In this document: positions 9,479 to 21,139 of the stretch, in pieces
Numbering within the stretch: position 1 is the stretch's first letter
Layout of the letters: each line of letters starts with the position of its first letter
NCBI GenBank assembly: GCA_002862435.1
Contig: PKDC01000025.1
Coordinates: forward strand, 1-64,000
From: Pseudomonadota bacterium
Lineage (GTDB): Bacteria; Pseudomonadota; Gammaproteobacteria; UBA5335
DNA length: 64,000 nucleotides
Reading direction: 5' to 3'
Made by a program: the position numbers and the translations under genes
The notes under the pieces: model-generated
Seen by the model: the letters and a program-made list of their open reading frames with translations, nothing else
What the model was told of the DNA's origin: nothing
Database searches by the model: none

Positions 9479-10821
9479 GCGCGGTCGCCCGCCAAGGCAC
9501 GCAGCAATCCCTTGGCCTTGGCGCGCGTTTCGGCCAGTTCCCGCACTGGATCGGAATCGGCCACAATGCCACCGCCGGCGCGGAACAGAACTTCCCGCTC
9601 CTTGAGCAGCGCGGTGCGGATTAGGATGTTGAAATCCATGCGGCCGTGGCAGCTGATGTATCCCATCGAGCCGGTGTAGGGTCCGCGGGCTTCGCCTTCC
9701 AGTTCAGCAATGATCTGCATGCAGCGCACCTTGGGACAGCCGGAGATGGTGCCGCCGGGAAACAGGGCGCTCAAGATCTCCGCCGCGCCCACATCAAACC
9801 GCAGCCGGCCTTCGACGGCCGAAACGATATGGTGCACGTGGGCATAGGTCTCCACCTGCAGCCGTTCCACTACCTGCACGCTGCCGGGCCGGCAGATGCG
9901 GCCCAGGTCATTGCGCTCCAGATCCACCAGCATCACATGCTCCGCGCGCTCCTTGGGATGGGCAAGCAACTCCTGAGCCAGCGCGTGGTCCCGTGCCGGA
10001 TCGGGATCCCGTGGACGGGTGCCGGCAATGGGGCGGGTCTGGATCCGATCGCCATCGCGACACAGCAGCCGCTCCGGCGAAGTGGACAACACGGCAGCCT
10101 CGCCCCAGCGCATAAGGGCCGCATACGGGGCCGGATTGCTGTGGCGCAAACGGGCATGGAGCGCTTCGGGCGCCACCTGACCGGTAAATTCCCCCTGCCA
10201 GCGGCGCGACAGATTGGCCTGGAAGATATCCCCATCCCGGATATAGTGTTGCGCCCGATCGATGGCCGCCAGATAGCGCGCTGGATCCTCCTCCGTCACG
10301 ACGCAGACGGGCAGCTTGGGCGGCACCAGCGCAGGCATCCGCGCCAGATCCGCGAGCAACCGATCCACATCACCCGCCCGCTCGGCCACCGCCCAGCTTT
10401 CCCCGCGCAGATGGTCATGAATGAGGGCCGCGGGACATCGCAGCGCCAGGGCGGTCGGCAAGCTGCCGGCAGTGGGCAAGGGCAAGTGCAAACACGGCTC
10501 GATGGCGCCCGCCAGCTCATAGCCCAGATAGACCACCCAACCGCCGAGGAAGGGCAGCTCATCCGCATTGAACGAGTCGGGTTCGATGCGGCAGGCGGCA
10601 TCGAGTTCGGCGAGAAAACCATCCCCCCGCCCCCGGGCTTCGATAACCGTCTCGGGGAAGGCGGGCAGCAAGTCGTAGCGGCCAGTCAGCGGATGGGAGG
10701 CGGCGCTTTCCAGCAGCACCGGATAGCGCTGCGGGAAGCAGGCCTGCAGCGCCAACAAGTCGGGTCGGGCCGGGAGCCGGCGACGGTGGACGGACAGGAC
10801 GCCAGACACCGCGGACGACAA
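9472..10821 (-). CDS. pabB: Aminodeoxychorismate synthase component I
   Basis: A 449-residue chorismate-binding enzyme of the PabB/TrpE family. Conserved segments include QANLSRRW, STSPERLL, PIAGTRPR, LVDLERNDLGRIC and the C-terminal GGGIVADSDP. It aminates chorismate using ammonia supplied by a separate PabA, which is not in the window. It lies between fabF (six bases upstream) and pabC (seven-base overlap). PabB rather than TrpE is preferred because of the pabC partnership. Confidence 0.9.
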   Translation of the reverse strand: MSSAVSGVLSVHRRRLPARPDLLALQACFPQRYPVLLESAASHPLTGRYDLLPAFPETVIEARGRGDGFLAELDAACRIEPDSFNADELPFLGGWVVYLGYELAGAIEPCLHLPLPTAGSLPTALALRCPAALIHDHLRGESWAVAERAGDVDRLLADLARMPALVPPKLPVCVVTEEDPARYLAAIDRAQHYIRDGDIFQANLSRRWQGEFTGQVAPEALHARLRHSNPAPYAALMRWGEAAVLSTSPERLLCRDGDRIQTRPIAGTRPRDPDPARDHALAQELLAHPKERAEHVMLVDLERNDLGRICRPGSVQVVERLQVETYAHVHHIVSAVEGRLRFDVGAAEILSALFPGGTISGCPKVRCMQIIAELEGEARGPYTGSMGYISCHGRMDFNILIRTALLKEREVLFRAGGGIVADSDPVRELAETRAKAKGLLRALAGDRAC

Positions 10822-10827
10822 TCCCGG

Positions 10828-12078
10828 TCAGCCGACCCGGCGGAAAATCAGCGAACCATTGGTGCCACCAAAACCAAAGGAATTGGACAACACATGCTCC
10901 AACCGGGCCGGACGGGCCTGATGGGGAACATAGTCCAGATCGCACTCGGCGCCCGGCTGGTCCAGATTGATGGTGGGCGGCAGGATCTGGTCGCGCAGGG
11001 CCAGAATGGAGAACGCCGCCTCCACCGCCCCGGCTGCCCCCAGCATGTGTCCCGTCATCGATTTGGTCGAGCTGACGGCCAGGCGCGGGGCATGCTCCCC
11101 GAAAGCACGCTTGATGGCCTGGGTTTCCGCGACATCGCCGGCCAGCGTGGAAGTGCCGTGCGCATTGATGTAGTCGATTTGCGCCGGTGCGAGACCCGCG
11201 TCGCGCAAGGCATTGACCATGCACCGGGCAGCCCCCTCCCCACCTTCGCTGGGCTGGGTGATGTGATGGGCATCGGCGCTCATGCCAAAACCCACCAATT
11301 CGGCATAGATTGGCACGCCGCGGGCCTGCGCACTCTCCAGAGACTCCAGCACCAGAATGCCCGCCCCATCACCCATGACAAAGCCATCCCGACCCTGATC
11401 GAAGGGCCGGCTGGCACGGGTCGGTTCCTCATTGCGCGCGGACAGGGCGCGCGCAGCGCAAAAACCGCCCAGGGAAATCGGGGTGGTGGACATCTCGGCC
11501 CCCCCGGCGATCATAATGTCCGCATCGCCGGCCTGGATGAGGCGCGCCGACAGACCGATGTTATGGGCGCCGCTGGTGCATGCGGTCACCACGGCGAGAT
11601 TCGGCCCTTTGATGCCGTGCATGATGGACAGATTGCCGGCCACCATGTTGATGATGCTGGACGGCACGAAAAAGGGAGAGATCTTGCGCGGCGAGTGATC
11701 GTTTTCCAAGAAGGCCAGATGATTCTTCTCGATGCCTTCGATGCCGCCGATCCCGGAGCCAATCGCCAGCCCGATCCGCTCGGCATTCTCAGGCGTCACC
11801 ACCAGCGCCGCATCGCGAATCGCTTCATGGGCGGCGGCAACGCCGTACTGGATAAAGGTATCCATGCGGCGGGCGTCCTTGCCGGACATGTAAGCGATGG
11901 GATCGAATCCCCGGATTTGGCCGCCGATGCGGGTCGGGAATTTCTCAAGATCGAAATCCACGACCAAGGGACCGATGCCGCTGGTACCGGCCAGGATGGC
12001 CGACCAGGTAGTCGGGGTATCCAGAGCCAGCGGCGTAACCATTCCCAGGCCAGTGACGACGACGCGGCGCTTCTCCAT
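10828..12078 (-). CDS. fabF: 3-oxoacyl-ACP synthase II
   Basis: A 416-residue condensing enzyme. The nucleophilic cysteine lies in [10 protein letters not shown] (about residue 166), with histidines in INAHGTST and [15 protein letters not shown] supplying the Cys-His-His triad. It elongates acyl-ACP, including the C16:1 to C18:1 step that adjusts membrane fluidity. It follows acpP on the same strand, but a terminator-like hairpin lies in the 91-bp gap between them, so its level is probably lower than that of ACP. Confidence 0.95.
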   Translation of the reverse strand: MEKRRVVVTGLGMVTPLALDTPTTWSAILAGTSGIGPLVVDFDLEKFPTRIGGQIRGFDPIAYMSGKDARRMDTFIQYGVAAAHEAIRDAALVVTPENAERIGLAIGSGIGGIEGIEKNHLAFLENDHSPRKISPFFVPSSIINMVAGNLSIMHGIKGPNLAVVTACTSGAHNIGLSARLIQAGDADIMIAGGAEMSTTPISLGGFCAARALSARNEEPTRASRPFDQGRDGFVMGDGAGILVLESLESAQARGVPIYAELVGFGMSADAHHITQPSEGGEGAARCMVNALRDAGLAPAQIDYINAHGTSTLAGDVAETQAIKRAFGEHAPRLAVSSTKSMTGHMLGAAGAVEAAFSILALRDQILPPTINLDQPGAECDLDYVPHQARPARLEHVLSNSFGFGGTNGSLIFRRVG

Positions 12079-12110
12079 GCTAACTGGCCTCCATGCTCAG
12101 ATTCGTACGC

Positions 12111-12140
12111 AAAAAACCGCCGCCTCGGCGGCGACGGTTA
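12111..12140 (-). terminator. Attenuator-like hairpin between acpP and fabF
   Basis: Read on the minus strand, a GC-rich stem (AACCGTCGCCGCC against GGCGGCGG, GAG loop) is followed by six Ts. It sits between the end of acpP and the start of fabF, so it probably terminates part of the acpP transcription and lets some continue into fabF. Partial rather than full termination is inference. Confidence 0.7.
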
Positions 12141-12169
12141 TCGCAGGCTGCAAAAGGATCGGATCGGGA

Positions 12170-12409
12170 TCAACCGGCCAGATTGGCCTTGATGTAGTCG
12201 ACGACCTGTCCCACCGTGGTCAGCTTTTCGGCTTCCTCATCGGGAATTTCGCACTCGAACTCCTCTTCCAGAGCCATGACCAGCTCCACGGTGTCCAAGG
12301 AGTCGGCACCCAGATCATCGACGAAATGAGCCTCGTGGACCACTTCCTCTTCCTTGACGCCCAGTTGTTCCACAATGATCTTCTTGACCCGTTCTTCAAT
12401 ACTGCTCAT
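12170..12409 (-). CDS. acpP: Acyl carrier protein
   Basis: A 79-residue acidic ACP with the phosphopantetheine attachment site GADSLDT at Ser37. It carries growing acyl chains for FabD, FabG and FabF, all encoded around it. Length and sequence are typical of gammaproteobacterial AcpP. It lies 91 bp downstream of fabG. Confidence 0.97.
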   Translation of the reverse strand: MSSIEERVKKIIVEQLGVKEEEVVHEAHFVDDLGADSLDTVELVMALEEEFECEIPDEEAEKLTTVGQVVDYIKANLAG

Positions 12410-12500
12410 TTTCCTGAATCCTCTCGATTTGCCCGCAGACGCTGGCGCGCGGGCGCCATTGTAATGAAAGGGAGTGTATCTGTCACCGCCGCAAGGACAG

Positions 12501-13241
12501 TCAAATCATGTAAAGACCGCCATTTACGTGAAGCGTCTCGCCGGTGATATACCCGGCGGCGTCCGAGGCCAGGAAGGCGACGGCCTGTGCCACTTCCTGC
12601 GCAGAGCCCAGCCGCCCCAAGGCGACCTGAGAAAGAATCGCTGTGCGCTGGGCTTCATGGAGCGCATCGGTCATATCGGTGGCAATGAAACCCGGCGCCA
12701 CGACATTGACCGTAATGCCCCGGGAACCGACTTCCCGTGCCAGCGACTTGGAAAAACCAATGATGCCGGCCTTGGCCGCGGCATAATTGCTCTGACCGGC
12801 ATTCCCCATGACCCCGACCACCGAGGCGATGCTGATGATGCGTCCCCAGCGCGCCTTCATCATCGGGCGCAAACAGGCCTGGGAGAGCCGGTAGACCGAG
12901 GTCAGATTGGTGGCGATGATGTCATCCCACTCGGCATCCTTCATGCGCATCAGCAGATTGTCGCGGGTGATGCCGGCGTTGTTGACCAGCACAGCCGGCT
13001 CACCGGGTTGCGCTTTCAGCGCCTCCATCAGTGCCTGTACCGAAGCCGGGTCAGTGACGTTGAGCACGTGTCCAAAACCGTTGCCACCCTGCGCGCGCAG
13101 ATCGGCCTCGATCCGTGCGGCGCCCTCGGCGCTGGTGGCCGTGCCGATCACGATCATGCCGCGTGCCGCCAGTTCACGGGCAATGGCCTGGCCAATGCCG
13201 CGGGAAGCCCCGGTCACCAGGGCAATGCGTGCCTCACTCAT
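12501..13241 (-). CDS. fabG: 3-oxoacyl-ACP reductase
   Basis: A 246-residue SDR enzyme with the TGASRGIG cofactor motif (10-17), NNAG, a catalytic serine in SIASVVG and the YAAAKAG tyrosine/lysine pair. It reduces 3-oxoacyl-ACP with NADPH. The C-terminal [13 protein letters not shown] segment is typical of true FabG. It starts four bases after the fabD stop codon. Confidence 0.95.
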   Translation of the reverse strand: MSEARIALVTGASRGIGQAIARELAARGMIVIGTATSAEGAARIEADLRAQGGNGFGHVLNVTDPASVQALMEALKAQPGEPAVLVNNAGITRDNLLMRMKDAEWDDIIATNLTSVYRLSQACLRPMMKARWGRIISIASVVGVMGNAGQSNYAAAKAGIIGFSKSLAREVGSRGITVNVVAPGFIATDMTDALHEAQRTAILSQVALGRLGSAQEVAQAVAFLASDAAGYITGETLHVNGGLYMI

Positions 13242-13245
13242 TGAT

Positions 13246-14184
13246 TCAGATCTCCAATGCGCTGTGCAGGGCCTTCGCGAGCGACTCCGGGTCGAACACC
13301 GGCAGGAAGTTCGCTTCCCGCTCGATGCGCTTGCCCAAGCCGCTCAGCACCTTGCCCGGCCCCGGCTCGATGAACAAGGCCAGGCCATCGGTGGTCATGG
13401 CGCGAACCACCTCGACCCAGCGCACCGGCCGGTGGAGTTGCTGCACCAAGGCGGCACGGATGGCCTGGGGTTCGCTGTGGGGGCGAGCGTCCACATTATG
13501 GATCACCGGGATCTTCGGCGCCTGGATCGTCACCGCCTCAAGCACCTCAGCCAATTGCTCCGCCGCCGGAATCATCAAGGCGCAATGGGACGGGACGCTG
13601 ACCGGCAGGATCAGCGCCTTCTTGGCCCGACGGGCGCTGGCCGCCGCAATCGCCCGGTCCACCGCCGCCCGGTGGCCGGCGATGACCACCTGGCCCGGCG
13701 AATTGAAATTGACTGCTTCCACCACCTGACCCTGGGCGGCCTCGGCGCAGGCCTCGGCCACCTGGGCATCTTCCAGCCCCAGGATCGCGGCCATCGCCCC
13801 CTCCCCGGCCGGAACCGCCTGCTGCATCAGCTCGCCGCGGCGGGCCACCACCCGCACCGCATCGGCGAAGTGCATCGCACCGGCGCAGACCAGCGCAGTG
13901 TATTCGCCCAGACTGTGCCCCGCCATGACCCGGGCCGCCGGCCCATTCTCGCCCTGCCAGACCCGCCAGACCGCGACCCCGGCGGTGAGCAGGGCCGGCT
14001 GGGTGACAGCCGTCTGGTTGAGCTTTTCCTCGGGGCCTTGCTGAACCAGCGCCCACAAGTCATAACCCAGAACCGTGCTGGCTTCCTCGAAGCAGGACCT
14101 GACCTCGGGGAATTCCTCGGCCAGCGCGGCCAGCATCCCCACCGACTGGGAACCTTGTCCCGGAAAAATCACGCCAATCGACAT
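13246..14184 (-). CDS. fabD: Malonyl-CoA:ACP transacylase
   Basis: A 312-residue FabD. The nucleophile is Ser91 in GHSLGEYTAL, with FPGQGSQ at residues 7-13 and the VPSHCALM histidine. It loads malonyl groups onto ACP. The start at 14184 is chosen because the FabD family begins with this short peptide; a start at 14241 would add 19 unrelated residues. The usual upstream partners plsX and fabH are absent: the divergent neighbour is nudJ. Confidence 0.94.
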   Translation of the reverse strand: MSIGVIFPGQGSQSVGMLAALAEEFPEVRSCFEEASTVLGYDLWALVQQGPEEKLNQTAVTQPALLTAGVAVWRVWQGENGPAARVMAGHSLGEYTALVCAGAMHFADAVRVVARRGELMQQAVPAGEGAMAAILGLEDAQVAEACAEAAQGQVVEAVNFNSPGQVVIAGHRAAVDRAIAAASARRAKKALILPVSVPSHCALMIPAAEQLAEVLEAVTIQAPKIPVIHNVDARPHSEPQAIRAALVQQLHRPVRWVEVVRAMTTDGLALFIEPGPGKVLSGLGKRIEREANFLPVFDPESLAKALHSALEI

Positions 14185-14342
14185 GTGGTGTTTCCCGTCC
14201 TGTGCTGTCCCTTCCACCCGAATGCATCTGCTCCGGGCCACTCGGCGCGCATCCTAGCATGGGCGGCAGCGGCGACACACCCGTCCGGCACAGCGGCCGC
14301 CCATGCAGCGCGAGCAGCGCCCGAGCGCGAAACGACACCGCG

Positions 14343-14360
14343 AAGTTTGCTGATAAACTT
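14343..14360. promoter_or_regulatory. Inverted repeat just before the nudJ start
   Basis: AAGTTT (14343-14348) and AAACTT (14355-14360) form a 6-bp inverted repeat with a 6-base spacer, ending five bases before the nudJ ATG in the fabD/nudJ divergent gap. It covers the expected ribosome-binding region, so it could act as an mRNA hairpin or as a small operator. Function is inference. Confidence 0.35.
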
Positions 14361-14365
14361 GGAAC

Positions 14366-14875
14366 ATGAATCGTCCTGACATCGATACGCCGCCCGTCTG
14401 GAAACCGCATGTCACCGTGGCGGCCATTGCCGCCCGCGACGGGCGTTTTCTGATCGTCGAGGAAGCGGGCCGCGATGGCACCGTTCTCAACCAGCCCGCT
14501 GGCCATCTGGAGCCGGGTGAAAGCCTGATCGAGGCCGTGGTCCGCGAAACCCTGGAGGAAACCGGTTACCGCTTCGAGCCGCGCGGCGTCGTCGCGCTCT
14601 ATCTCTGGCGCCCCGGCCCGGGGGATCGCAGCATTCTGCGCGTCAATTTCTGGGGCGATCTCGGTGAACAGGCCCATCCCGCCCCGCCCGATCCCGACAT
14701 CCTGGCCACCCACTGGCTCGATGCGGACAGCCTGCGCGCCCAGCAGGCCCGCTTGCGCAGCCCGCTGGTGCTGCGGGCGATCGCGGATTATCAGCGTGGA
14801 GTGCACTTGCCGCTGGACGCGGTGGTTGATCTCGCCGGTGACGCCTTCCCGCCGGAAGCGGCTTCCAATGGCTGA
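14366..14875 (+). CDS. nudJ: Nudix phosphohydrolase (NudJ-like)
   Basis: A 169-residue Nudix hydrolase with a complete Nudix box, G46-x5-E52-x7-R60-E61-x2-E64-E65-x-G67. E. coli NudJ hydrolyses thiamine pyrophosphate intermediates and nucleoside di- and triphosphates and is encoded directly before mnmA, as here. The gene overlaps mnmA by eight bases, pointing to translational coupling. No clear Shine-Dalgarno sequence is seen; an inverted repeat occupies that position. Confidence 0.88.
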   Translation: MNRPDIDTPPVWKPHVTVAAIAARDGRFLIVEEAGRDGTVLNQPAGHLEPGESLIEAVVRETLEETGYRFEPRGVVALYLWRPGPGDRSILRVNFWGDLGEQAHPAPPDPDILATHWLDADSLRAQQARLRSPLVLRAIADYQRGVHLPLDAVVDLAGDAFPPEAASNG

Positions 14876-15989
14876 ACGACCGCTGGTGATCGTCGGCCTC
14901 TCCGGCGGCGTGGACAGCTCCGTGGCCGCCCTGCGGCTGCTGGAAGCAGGCTACCGAGTGGAAGGCCTGTTCATGTTCAACTGGGAGGACCCGGAAAGCG
15001 ACTGCGACGCCGCGCAGGATTTTCAGGATGCGCGGAGCGTGTGCGAGGAACTGGGCATTCCCTTGCACCGGGTCAGCTTTGCCGCCGAGTATCGCGATCA
15101 GGTATTCCGGCACTTCCTCGATGAATACGCCGCCGGACGCACCCCCAACCCGGACATTCTCTGCAACCGGGAAATCAAGTTCCGGCATTTCTTCCGCCAT
15201 GCCCAGCGCCTGGGTGCCGACTGGATCGCCACCGGCCACTACGCCCGCATCGCGCACACGCCCGAGGGCCCGCGCCTGCTCGCGGCCGCGGACCACGCCA
15301 AGGACCAGACCTATTTCCTGCACGCCATCGACCCCGAGGCCCTGGCTCGGACGCTCTTTCCTCTGGGGGATCTCACCAAACCCGAGGTGCGCCAAATCGC
15401 CGAGAACGCCGGCCTGCGCACCGCGCGCAAGAAGGACAGCACCGGCATCTGCTTCATCGGTGAACGTGACTTCAACGCCTTTCTCGGTCGCTATCTGCCG
15501 GCCCGACCCGGCCCCATGGTCGATAGCGACGGGCGCGAAGTCGGCGTCCATCAAGGACTGATGTTCTACACCCTGGGCCAGCGCAAGGGCCTGGGGCTGG
15601 GCGGCTGCCGGGAGGGCGCGGAATCGCCCTGGTATGTGCTGGACAAGGATCTGGTTCACAACCGGCTGATCGTGGGGCAGGGGCATGACCATCCCCGGCT
15701 GCTGGCGCATACCCTCTGGACTGAAACGCCCCACTGGCTGATCCGGGATCCCCTGCGCCAATCGGCGCAAGGCTTGCAGGCCAAGGTGCGCTACCGCCAG
15801 AGCGCTCAGGACTGCCGGATGACGCCCGAAGGTGCCGGCCTGCGGGTTGATTTCGAGACGCCCCAGTGGGCCGTGACCCCCGGACAATCGGTGGTGTTTC
15901 ATGCCGGCGAGCAGTGCCTGGGCGGCGCCGTGATCCGCGATCGACTGACCCTGGACCGCTCTCCCTCACTGCTGGAGCTGCATGCATGA
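14868..15989 (+). CDS. mnmA: tRNA 2-thiouridylase MnmA
   Basis: A 373-residue tRNA-specific 2-thiouridylase. The PP-loop GLSGGVDSS is at residues 9-17, with one catalytic cysteine in NPDILCNREIKF and the second in STGICFIGER. It puts sulfur on U34 of Lys, Glu and Gln tRNAs. The ATG at 14868 overlaps the nudJ end, and the stop overlaps the hflD start (ATGA), giving a tight nudJ-mnmA-hflD operon identical in order to E. coli. Confidence 0.96.
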   Translation: MAERPLVIVGLSGGVDSSVAALRLLEAGYRVEGLFMFNWEDPESDCDAAQDFQDARSVCEELGIPLHRVSFAAEYRDQVFRHFLDEYAAGRTPNPDILCNREIKFRHFFRHAQRLGADWIATGHYARIAHTPEGPRLLAAADHAKDQTYFLHAIDPEALARTLFPLGDLTKPEVRQIAENAGLRTARKKDSTGICFIGERDFNAFLGRYLPARPGPMVDSDGREVGVHQGLMFYTLGQRKGLGLGGCREGAESPWYVLDKDLVHNRLIVGQGHDHPRLLAHTLWTETPHWLIRDPLRQSAQGLQAKVRYRQSAQDCRMTPEGAGLRVDFETPQWAVTPGQSVVFHAGEQCLGGAVIRDRLTLDRSPSLLELHA

Positions 15990-16624
15990 ATGCTACCGCG
16001 ACCGACCGCCTGCTGGCCCTGGCTGGGCTGTTCCAGGCCGTGACATTGGTCGACCAGATCGCCCATCGGGGTCGCGCCAATGTCGATGCCGCTGCGCTGA
16101 CAGCCAGCATCAACAGCCTTTACCAGACCGACCCGGACAATGTGGCTGCCGTTTATGGCGGCACGGGCGGGGTGCGCGTGGGCCTGCAGGCCGTGATGGA
16201 TCACCTGGGACGGCGCGGCATGGATGCCCAGCATCCCATCGCCTACTACACCGCCTGCGTCCTGTTTCTGGAAGGGCGCATCCACCGCAGCGCAGTCTTG
16301 ACCCAGAAACTGACGGAAGGCGTCCGTGCCGCAATCGCCAAAGTCCCGATGTTCGGCGCCGATGGCGCCACCACGCTCACTCACCTGTCCGAGGTCTATC
16401 AGCAAACGGCAGGGCAGGCCGGGCCGCGCATCGTGGTGCGGGGTGATCCGGAACAGATCAAGGCCATGGGCACCGCCGATCTGATCCGCAGCCTGCTGTT
16501 GGCGGCGATCCGCTCCGCCTGGCTGTGGCGTCAATGCGGCGGCAGTCGGCTCACGCTGTTGCTGCAGAGTCGGCGCCTGCGCGACAGCGCCCGGGAACTG
16601 CTCGGCGCCCTGGAGACTGCCTGA
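15986..16624 (+). CDS. hflD: High frequency lysogenization protein HflD homologue
   Basis: A 212-residue helical HflD (YcfC) protein, with the typical LAGLFQAVTLVDQIAHRG beginning and LYQTDPDNV motif. In E. coli it is a membrane-associated protein that affects lambda CII stability; its cellular role is unclear. It starts four bases inside the mnmA end. Its presence is a good marker of Gammaproteobacteria. purB, the usual next gene, is replaced here by acnA. Confidence 0.92.
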   Translation: MNATATDRLLALAGLFQAVTLVDQIAHRGRANVDAAALTASINSLYQTDPDNVAAVYGGTGGVRVGLQAVMDHLGRRGMDAQHPIAYYTACVLFLEGRIHRSAVLTQKLTEGVRAAIAKVPMFGADGATTLTHLSEVYQQTAGQAGPRIVVRGDPEQIKAMGTADLIRSLLLAAIRSAWLWRQCGGSRLTLLLQSRRLRDSARELLGALETA

Positions 16625-16657
16625 CGGCAATTCATGGAGCGCCCAGCGGGGTTTCGT

Positions 16658-16663
16658 TATAAT
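16658..16663 (+). promoter_or_regulatory. Probable -10 box upstream of acnA
   Basis: A perfect TATAAT lies in the 213-bp gap between hflD and acnA. The sequence 17 bases upstream is a poor -35 match, so an activator-dependent sigma-70 promoter is possible. The long leader to acnA (175 bases) has no recognisable riboswitch. Confidence 0.5.
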
Positions 16664-16837
16664 CCGCGCTATTGAATGCATCGCCCTGGAATGAAGCATT
16701 GGCAGCGCTTCGGGTTCTGGCCCGCCCTTTGACAGCGCTGCACCAACCGCGGCATCGCGCGCGCGTCGCCATCGCTGCGTTCAGACCCATTTCGCCTTTG
16801 CCCGAATCCTGACCCTCAACCCCTGGGAGAATCACCG

Positions 16838-19576
<2,739 letters not shown>

Positions 19577-19612
19577 TCGGGCAAAACGCTCGCTTGCGGA
19601 TATGTTGAAAAC

Positions 19613-19650
19613 AAAGCCCGGCCGGGGATATTCCTCAGCCGGGCTTTTTT
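19613..19650. terminator. Terminator between acnA and malQ
   Basis: A 10-bp perfect stem AAAGCCCGGC (19613-19622) with GCCGGGCTTT (19638-19647) ends in a T-run. The A-rich left side could let it also stop the convergent malQ transcript. Confidence 0.88.
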
Positions 19651-19672
19651 CGCCCGCAATGACCTGAAACCA

Positions 19673-21139
19673 TTAGGGCAAAAGCCGGCCGTAGCGTATC
19701 AGTTCGGGACGCCACTGCACCTGCCATGCGCCCATCAAGTCGGCCGTGTCCATGCGCCAAGACCAGTTCCCCGCCACCGTTCCCGGCGTGTTCATGCGTG
19801 CCTCATCTCCCAGGCCCAACAGATCCTGGAACGCAACGATCGCAATCCGGGCCACACTGGCCAATGCCACGCGTATCAGCGCCTCGGGCATGGTGGTCGT
19901 CACGCATCCCAGATAGGCCTTGATTTCTTCCTGCCGCGATTCCGGCAGTTCCTGCCACCAGCCGCAGGTGGTGGGATTATCGTGGGTTCCCGGATAGACC
20001 ACGGTCAACGGCTCGAAGTTATGCGGTAGATGGGGATTTTGAGCGTCACTGTCGAAGGCGAATTGCAGCACCCGCATGCCGGGCATCCCCAGCGCCAGCC
20101 GCAAGGCATCGACCTCGGGGGTGATCAGCCCCAGATCTTCGGCCACCAGCGCCTGCGGGCCCAAAGCGGTCTCGATGGCCGCGAACAAGGCCGCCCCCGA
20201 TCCCGGCTGCCAGAATCCATGCACGGCATTGGGCGCACCAGCCGGAACGGCCCACGCTGACTCGAAGCCGCGAAAGTGATCGATGCGAATCAAGTCGAAC
20301 CATTCCCGCTGGCGGCGGATGCGATCGATCCACCAGCCATACCCCTGGGCCGCCAATACGTCCCAGCGGTAGTGGGGCATATTCCAGAGCTGGCCTTCGG
20401 CTGAGAAATAATCCGGCGGCACACCGGCAACCTGGGTCATCTGTCCCACATCATCGAGATGAAACAATGCCCGATGCGCCCAGACATCCGCGCTGTCGTG
20501 GGCCACGAAAATCGGCAGGTCACCGAACAGCAACAGGCCCTTTTCACGAGCCTGACGATGAATCGCTTTCCATTGTCGATCAAAGAAAAACTGCGCCACC
20601 CGGGTACGCGCAATCGGGGTTTCGAGTTCGGCGCGCGCCTGATCGAGGAGATCGGTATCACGATCCCGCAGGGGAACCGGCCAGGCATGCCAAGGCGCGC
20701 CTTCCCGTGCCTTGAGCGCCTGGTACAGGCAAAAATCGTCGAGCCAGTGGGCTTGGGCGGCGCAGAATATCTCAAACTCCGAACGCATGCCGGAATCCGC
20801 GTGGAGGGCATGACTGACCTGTTCCCATTGCACCTCGGTCAGTTCGCCGGCCACATCATCGGCGCCATCGAGTCCCGGCAGGCGCGTGGGATCAATCAGC
20901 CGTTCATCGCCCGCAAAGACGGAACAGGATTGGTAGGGACTGCCCAGGCTGTCCGGTGGACACAAGGGCAGCGTCTGCCAGAGGGTAAATCCCGACTCAG
21001 CCAGGCGACCGAGCCAAGCCTCGGCCACCGCCCCCAATCGGCCCACAGTACCCGGTCCGGGAAGCGAGGTCGGATGCAGCAACACCCCCGCACAGCGCTC
21101 GGCCAGCCAGGGGTGAATCGCGTCGGTTTGTCCCGTCAT
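19673..21139 (-). CDS. malQ: 4-alpha-glucanotransferase (amylomaltase)
   Basis: A 488-residue GH77 amylomaltase. Recognisable blocks are GVLLHPTSLPGPG at the N-terminus, RIDHFRGFESAW around the nucleophile, VAEDLGLITPEVDAL with the acid/base glutamate, and YPGTHDNPTTCGWW. It moves maltodextrin segments between glucans. It overlaps the GH57 gene by four bases (ATGA), so both act together in glycogen processing. Confidence 0.94.
   Translation of the reverse strand: MTGQTDAIHPWLAERCAGVLLHPTSLPGPGTVGRLGAVAEAWLGRLAESGFTLWQTLPLCPPDSLGSPYQSCSVFAGDERLIDPTRLPGLDGADDVAGELTEVQWEQVSHALHADSGMRSEFEIFCAAQAHWLDDFCLYQALKAREGAPWHAWPVPLRDRDTDLLDQARAELETPIARTRVAQFFFDRQWKAIHRQAREKGLLLFGDLPIFVAHDSADVWAHRALFHLDDVGQMTQVAGVPPDYFSAEGQLWNMPHYRWDVLAAQGYGWWIDRIRRQREWFDLIRIDHFRGFESAWAVPAGAPNAVHGFWQPGSGAALFAAIETALGPQALVAEDLGLITPEVDALRLALGMPGMRVLQFAFDSDAQNPHLPHNFEPLTVVYPGTHDNPTTCGWWQELPESRQEEIKAYLGCVTTTMPEALIRVALASVARIAIVAFQDLLGLGDEARMNTPGTVAGNWSWRMDTADLMGAWQVQWRPELIRYGRLLP

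Noticed and set aside
9646-12192. 848-codon open frame on plus across pabB and fabF.
   Set aside because: Antisense shadow spanning two well-supported genes.
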